Shown piece after piece: positions 60,318 to 64,000 of a stretch of DNA of 64,000 nt; position 1 is the first letter of the stretch; every line of letters starts with the position of its first letter. The notes beneath the pieces are model-generated. The model was not told the origin of the DNA, did not search any database, and saw nothing but the letters and a program-made list of their open reading frames with translations. The position numbers and the translations under genes are program-made. The stretch comes from Sphingomonadales bacterium (GTDB lineage Bacteria > Pseudomonadota > Alphaproteobacteria > Sphingomonadales > Sphingomonadaceae): contig JAFLDB010000002.1 of NCBI GenBank assembly GCA_017302615.1, forward strand, positions 284,111 through 348,110, given 5' to 3'.

Positions 60318-61142
60318 GTGTCCCTGCCCGCCGCCCCGCACAAGATCGTCTACGCCAACGAAAAGGGCGGCACAGGCAAGTCGACCACGGCTGTCCACAC
60401 CGCGATCGCACTGGCCTATCAGGGCGCGAAAGTGGCCGCGCTCGATCTTGATCCGCGCCAGCGCACCCTGCACCGCTATCTGGAGAACCGCACCGAGACG
60501 GAACGGCGGCGCGGGATCACCCTGCCCAATGCCCGCTTCGGAGTGTTCACCGGGACCACGGTGGAAGAACTGGACGCCCAGGCTGCGGAGCTGGCCGAAG
60601 GGGCCGATTTCCTGATCTTCGACACCCCGGGCCGCGACGATCCCTTCGCCCGCCATGTCGCGACCGAGGCCGATACCCTGGTCACGCCGCTCAATGACAG
60701 TTTCGTCGATTTCGATCTGATCGGGCAGGTCGATGCGGAAACCTTCAAGGTCCGCCGCCTGTCGTTTTATGCCGAACTCATCTGGGAAGCGCGCAAGAAG
60801 CGGGCAATGACCACGATCACCGAAAAGCGCCGAGAGATGGACTGGGTGGTGGTGCGCAACCGCACCCAGCATACCGAGGCGCGCAACATGAAGCGGCTCG
60901 ATCAGGCTCTGACCGAACTGTCCAAGCGGGTCGGCTTCCGCATTGCCAGCGGCCTGAGCGAGCGCGTGATCTATCGCGAACTGTTCCCCTCGGGCCTGAC
61001 CCTGCTGGACAAGGGCCACCTCGGCGAGCTTGGCACCAGCCACCTCGTCGCCCGGCAGGAACTGCGCTCGCTGATCGCCGCCCTGGCCCTGCCCCTGCCT
61101 GGCAGCCGCGAACCCGAACTGGCGCTGGCTGCCTCGGCCTGA
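60318..61142 (+). CDS. mipZ: MipZ, division-plane-positioning ParA-like ATPase
   Basis: 274 residues from GTG 60318. Deviant Walker A NEKGGTGKST at about 13-22, ALDLDPRQRTLHRYLENR, FLIFDTPGRDD, NDSFVDFDLIGQVD. Typical alphaproteobacterial MipZ, which forms a gradient from the ParB-bound origin and blocks FtsZ at the poles. Supports the alphaproteobacterial assignment. Confidence 0.94.
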   Translation: MSLPAAPHKIVYANEKGGTGKSTTAVHTAIALAYQGAKVAALDLDPRQRTLHRYLENRTETERRRGITLPNARFGVFTGTTVEELDAQAAELAEGADFLIFDTPGRDDPFARHVATEADTLVTPLNDSFVDFDLIGQVDAETFKVRRLSFYAELIWEARKKRAMTTITEKRREMDWVVVRNRTQHTEARNMKRLDQALTELSKRVGFRIASGLSERVIYRELFPSGLTLLDKGHLGELGTSHLVARQELRSLIAALALPLPGSREPELALAASA

Positions 61143-61156
61143 TAAGGGGCGCGGCG

Positions 61157-61453
61157 ATGGCCCGCCTGCTGATCTTCGTGATTCTCGCCTGCGTGGTCGT
61201 GCGGATGGCCACTGGCAAATGGCCGTGGCAGCTGTGGCAGGCCTCGCAGCGCAGCCAGGACGAGGCTTCGGCCCGCGCGTTGCTCGGCCTCGGTTATTCC
61301 GCCAGCCGTGACGAAATCCTTCAAGCCCATCGCCGCCTGCTGATGCAGGTGCACCCCGACCGCGGCGGCAGTGCCGAGGCAACCCGCCGGGCCAATGCCG
61401 CCCGAGACACCTTGCTGGCGCGGCTGGCCCGCACCGAAACGGAGAAGTCATGA
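61157..61453 (+). CDS. Membrane-anchored J-domain protein
   Basis: 98 residues; N-terminal hydrophobic helix [15 protein letters not shown], then a J-domain [44 protein letters not shown] with the HPD motif. Co-chaperone for DnaK at the membrane. Stop overlaps the next ATG. Confidence 0.92.
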   Translation: MARLLIFVILACVVVRMATGKWPWQLWQASQRSQDEASARALLGLGYSASRDEILQAHRRLLMQVHPDRGGSAEATRRANAARDTLLARLARTETEKS

Positions 61454-62853
61454 GCCACCAGTTCCACCCGACCGTGCTGCGCGAATACGACATCCGCGGG
61501 ATCATCGGCGAAACCCTGGGCGAGGCCGATGCCTATGCCATCGGCCGCGGCTTTGCGACCCTGCTGGGCCGCGCCGGGGGACAGCGGATCGCGGTCGGTT
61601 ATGACGGGCGCACCTCCTCGCCGATGCTGGAAGCGGCGCTGGTCAAGGGGATCAACGATGCCGGGCTGGATGCCGTGCGGGTCGGCATGGGGCCCACCCC
61701 GATGCTCTATTACGCCGAAGCGTCAGCCGAAGATGTGCAGGGCGGCATTCAGATAACTGGCAGCCACAATCCCGCCAATTACAATGGCTTCAAGATGGTA
61801 TTTCTTGGTCGGCCGTTCTTTGGCGAGGATATCCAGCAACTCGGCCGGATGGCTGCTGCCGGGGACTGGGCCGAGGGTGCCGGGACCAGCGAGCAGCGTG
61901 AAGTGCTCCACGCCTACATCGCCCGGATGCTCGAAGGGCTGGCCGGGATCGATCCCGCCGCCCTCTCCGCCCTGCGGATTGGCTGGGATGCGGGCAACGG
62001 CGCCGCCGGCCCCGCCCTTGAACTCCTGACGCAACAGCTTCCTGGCGAACACCATCTGCTCTTCACCCAAGTGGATGGGACGTTCCCGAACCATCATCCG
62101 GACCCCACCGAGGAGAAGAACCTGGCCGACCTGAAAGCGCTGGTCGCGGCCAAGTCGCTCGATTTCGGAATAGCCTTTGACGGCGATGGCGACCGGATCG
62201 GCGCGATCGACGGCGAAGGGCGGGTGATCTGGGGTGACCAGCTGCTCATGATCTACGCCGAAGACCTCCTGAAAATGGAGCCGGGGGCCGCGATTATCGC
62301 GGATGTGAAGGCCAGCCGTGCTCTATTCGACCATGTCTCTCGGCTTGGTGGACGGCCGACTATGTGGAAAACCGGACACAGCCTGATTAAATCCAAAATG
62401 AAGGAGATTGGCGCGCCGCTGGCCGGCGAGATGAGCGGCCACGTGTTCTTCGCGCACCAGTATTACGGGTTCGACGATGCGCTCTACGCCGCGATCCGCC
62501 TGATTGCCGCCTCGGCCCGGCTGGGCAAATCGGTGACCGAGCTGCGCGGGGCCATGCCGGCGCTGGTCAATACTCCGGAAATGCGGTTCCAGGTTGATGA
62601 AAGCCGCAAGTTTGCCGTGGTGGACGAAGTGAAAGAGCGCCTTTCCGCCGCCGGAGCCGATGTCGATGCCACGGACGGCGTGCGGGTTTCGACCGAGGAC
62701 GGCTGGTGGCTGCTGCGCGCCTCGAACACCCAGGACGTGCTGGTCGCCCGCGCCGAAAGCGATGACGAGGCCGGGCTGGAGCGGCTGATGGCGCAGATCG
62801 ACGGACAACTGGCCGCCAGCGGGCTGAAGCGCGGGCCGCAGGCGGGGCACTAG
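61450..62853 (+). CDS. Phosphomannomutase/phosphoglucomutase
   Basis: 467 residues. [15 protein letters not shown] start, active-site Ser in [15 protein letters not shown] (about 100), metal loop [12 protein letters not shown] (about 240), sugar loop GEMSGHVFF (about 325), phosphate site [14 protein letters not shown]. Interconverts mannose or glucose 1- and 6-phosphates. Chromosomal housekeeping; ends overlapping the next gene tail to tail. Confidence 0.95.
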   Translation: MSHQFHPTVLREYDIRGIIGETLGEADAYAIGRGFATLLGRAGGQRIAVGYDGRTSSPMLEAALVKGINDAGLDAVRVGMGPTPMLYYAEASAEDVQGGIQITGSHNPANYNGFKMVFLGRPFFGEDIQQLGRMAAAGDWAEGAGTSEQREVLHAYIARMLEGLAGIDPAALSALRIGWDAGNGAAGPALELLTQQLPGEHHLLFTQVDGTFPNHHPDPTEEKNLADLKALVAAKSLDFGIAFDGDGDRIGAIDGEGRVIWGDQLLMIYAEDLLKMEPGAAIIADVKASRALFDHVSRLGGRPTMWKTGHSLIKSKMKEIGAPLAGEMSGHVFFAHQYYGFDDALYAAIRLIAASARLGKSVTELRGAMPALVNTPEMRFQVDESRKFAVVDEVKERLSAAGADVDATDGVRVSTEDGWWLLRASNTQDVLVARAESDDEAGLERLMAQIDGQLAASGLKRGPQAGH

Positions 62854-64000
62854 AGGACGGCCAGCGCGCCCCCGCCCAGCGCAATCAGGCTCACCAGCAT
62901 CGCCACGGCCCCCGGCCAGCTCTGCCGCCAGCCGGCAATCGAAATCAGCGTCGCGGTCTTGAACAGGGTGTTGAGCACCACCGGCACGCCCAGCACCAGC
63001 GCGGCGGTGCGGGCGGTCAGGGTGCCGGGGGGCAGACTGCCCATGGTGATGATCGCCGAATCGACATCGACCGTGCCGGAAATGGCCAGCACCGTGGCAA
63101 GCCCGGCATCACCATAGCGATCGAGCACCCAGTGCGCCGCCAGGGTCAGCACCATGGTCAGCCCGGCGAGCAGTAGCGCGGGCAGCAGGTCGAACGGGTT
63201 GCGCAGCGTCATCGCGCTGTCGGGCAGGGTCGCGCCATCGCCCCGGCGCTGCAGGATCAACCAGCAGGCGATCAGGCTGACCAGCATGCCAGGGGCGGCC
63301 AGCAGCGCGAACTGGGGCAGGGCGAACAGGGCGAGCGCGCCGGTCAGCAGCATGACCCGCAGGAACATGGTTGCGCTGGCCAGCGCCACGCCGCTGTTCA
63401 GCAGCATCCGGTCGCCCGCGCCATCGCGCAGCTTGCCGGCCAGCGAGGCGGTGACGGCGGTGGAGGAGACCATCGATCCGGCCGCTGCCGTCGCCAGTAC
63501 GCCCCGGGCCGGGCCGAGCAGCTTGACCGCCGCATAACCGGCAAAGGAAAAGCCCGATACCAGCACCACCACCAGCCACAGCGTGCGCGGCCGCCAGGCA
63601 TCGTAAGGGCCCATTGGCGCATCGGGCAGCAGCGGCAGGATCACCAGCGCGATCAGCGCAAAGCGGGCGATGGCCAGCATCTCGGCCTCGTCGATATGGT
63701 GCAGCCAGTGGTGCCAGCGGCTGCGCTGGGCCAGGACCAGCACGGTGGTTCCGGCCATGGCGCTGGCCAGGGCATAGTCGCCGCTTCCGGCCAGAAAGCC
63801 GCAGGTCAGCGTGATCAGCCCGGTCAGGCTGGCCGTGCCGCTGATCGAGGCGTGCCCGCGCGTGCTGCGCCAGTATCCCAGCACCACCAGTGCCGCCGTG
63901 GCGGCCAGCAGCACGGTGGCAAGGCCCTGGGCGCGCTCGTGCAGGGCCCCGGCGATGCCGCCGGCCAGGCCGAACAGCGCGTGGGTGCGGATCCCGGCAA
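62850..64000 (-). CDS. MgtC/DUF4010-family membrane protein (runs off right edge)
   Basis: The frame is open from 62850 to the edge at 64000; a GTG at 63914 is not the true start, since upstream codons read [28 protein letters not shown], the MgtC-like N-terminus. About 380 residues visible with at least ten hydrophobic helices and the DUF4010 core ([45 protein letters not shown]). Transport or magnesium-related role not established. Confidence 0.85.
   Translation of the reverse strand, partial: AGIRTHALFGLAGGIAGALHERAQGLATVLLAATAALVVLGYWRSTRGHASISGTASLTGLITLTCGFLAGSGDYALASAMAGTTVLVLAQRSRWHHWLHHIDEAEMLAIARFALIALVILPLLPDAPMGPYDAWRPRTLWLVVVLVSGFSFAGYAAVKLLGPARGVLATAAAGSMVSSTAVTASLAGKLRDGAGDRMLLNSGVALASATMFLRVMLLTGALALFALPQFALLAAPGMLVSLIACWLILQRRGDGATLPDSAMTLRNPFDLLPALLLAGLTMVLTLAAHWVLDRYGDAGLATVLAISGTVDVDSAIITMGSLPPGTLTARTAALVLGVPVVLNTLFKTATLISIAGWRQSWPGAVAMLVSLIALGGGALAVL

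Noticed and set aside
1..64000. CRISPR arrays, insertion sequences, rRNA
   Set aside because: No regular spaced repeats, transposase motifs or rRNA stretches were seen on reading through.

Overview
The window looks like the right-hand part of a large integrative and conjugative element (ICE) carrying copper-resistance and low-oxygen metabolism genes, followed by about 5 kb of its host chromosome. The host is an alphaproteobacterium, most likely a sphingomonad: the chromosomal flank holds a MipZ-type ATPase next to panC, GC content is high, and the Trb transfer genes end in a DUF2274 gene plus a lysR gene, an arrangement I associate with sphingomonad ICEs.

Layout. 1-831: the N-terminal part of a YobI-like P-loop NTPase (minus strand), running off the left edge. 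1198-10809: an unbroken type IV secretion operon trbBCDEJK-LFGI plus a DUF2274 gene, meeting a convergent lysR gene (10797-11702). 11913-17502: a CusCBA copper/silver RND efflux operon. 17980-28210: a block of c-type cytochromes, an SRPBCC protein, a mannose-type carbohydrate module (HAD phosphatase, GT4 glycosyltransferase, GH130), a haem-PAS FixL kinase, FixJ and a stand-alone receiver. 28456-30375: Met/His-rich protein, small secreted protein and MerR regulator. 30462-38580: a tightly overlapping unit joining a putative transmembrane electron conduit (ferredoxin reductase-ferredoxin fusion, membrane b-haem protein, seven-haem cytochrome c, DUF1622) to an MBL/beta-CASP hydrolase, an AMP-phosphorylase-like enzyme and a PRPP-synthetase-like enzyme. 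39590-41572: gnd, a manC remnant, manA. 41673-56674: the main copper island (copAB, PepSY, DUF2946-like, DUF411; a CnrYXH-like sigma system; copCD; AraC regulator; membrane hydroxylase; methyltransferase; Cu P-type ATPase; DUF2933; FrmR-like repressor). 56769-58861: HigBA-type toxin-antitoxin and the tyrosine integrase. 59042-59207: two 3'-end fragments of a tRNA-Arg gene, the attachment region. 59381-64000: chromosomal panC, mipZ, J-domain gene, phosphohexomutase and a DUF4010/MgtC-type membrane protein.

How it works together. Reading by eye I found seven copies of one bipartite promoter, (T/C)GAGGG-N16-CGTAT, all between genes and pointed at cus, fixL, the 39-kb region, copA (oxidase), the sigma operon itself, copC, and the copper ATPase. 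This makes the CnrH-like ECF sigma factor the probable master switch of the island and ties copper sensing to oxygen sensing. A second motif (TACTTACAG, a FixJ-site lookalike) occurs three times, and a third (TTGACCTNGGAC with a dyad, MerR-type geometry) four times, in the low-oxygen part. The copper ATPase has a 200-nt leader with competing hairpins and a 28-codon Pro-Pro-Pro leader ORF. I saw no transposase, IS element, CRISPR array or rRNA.
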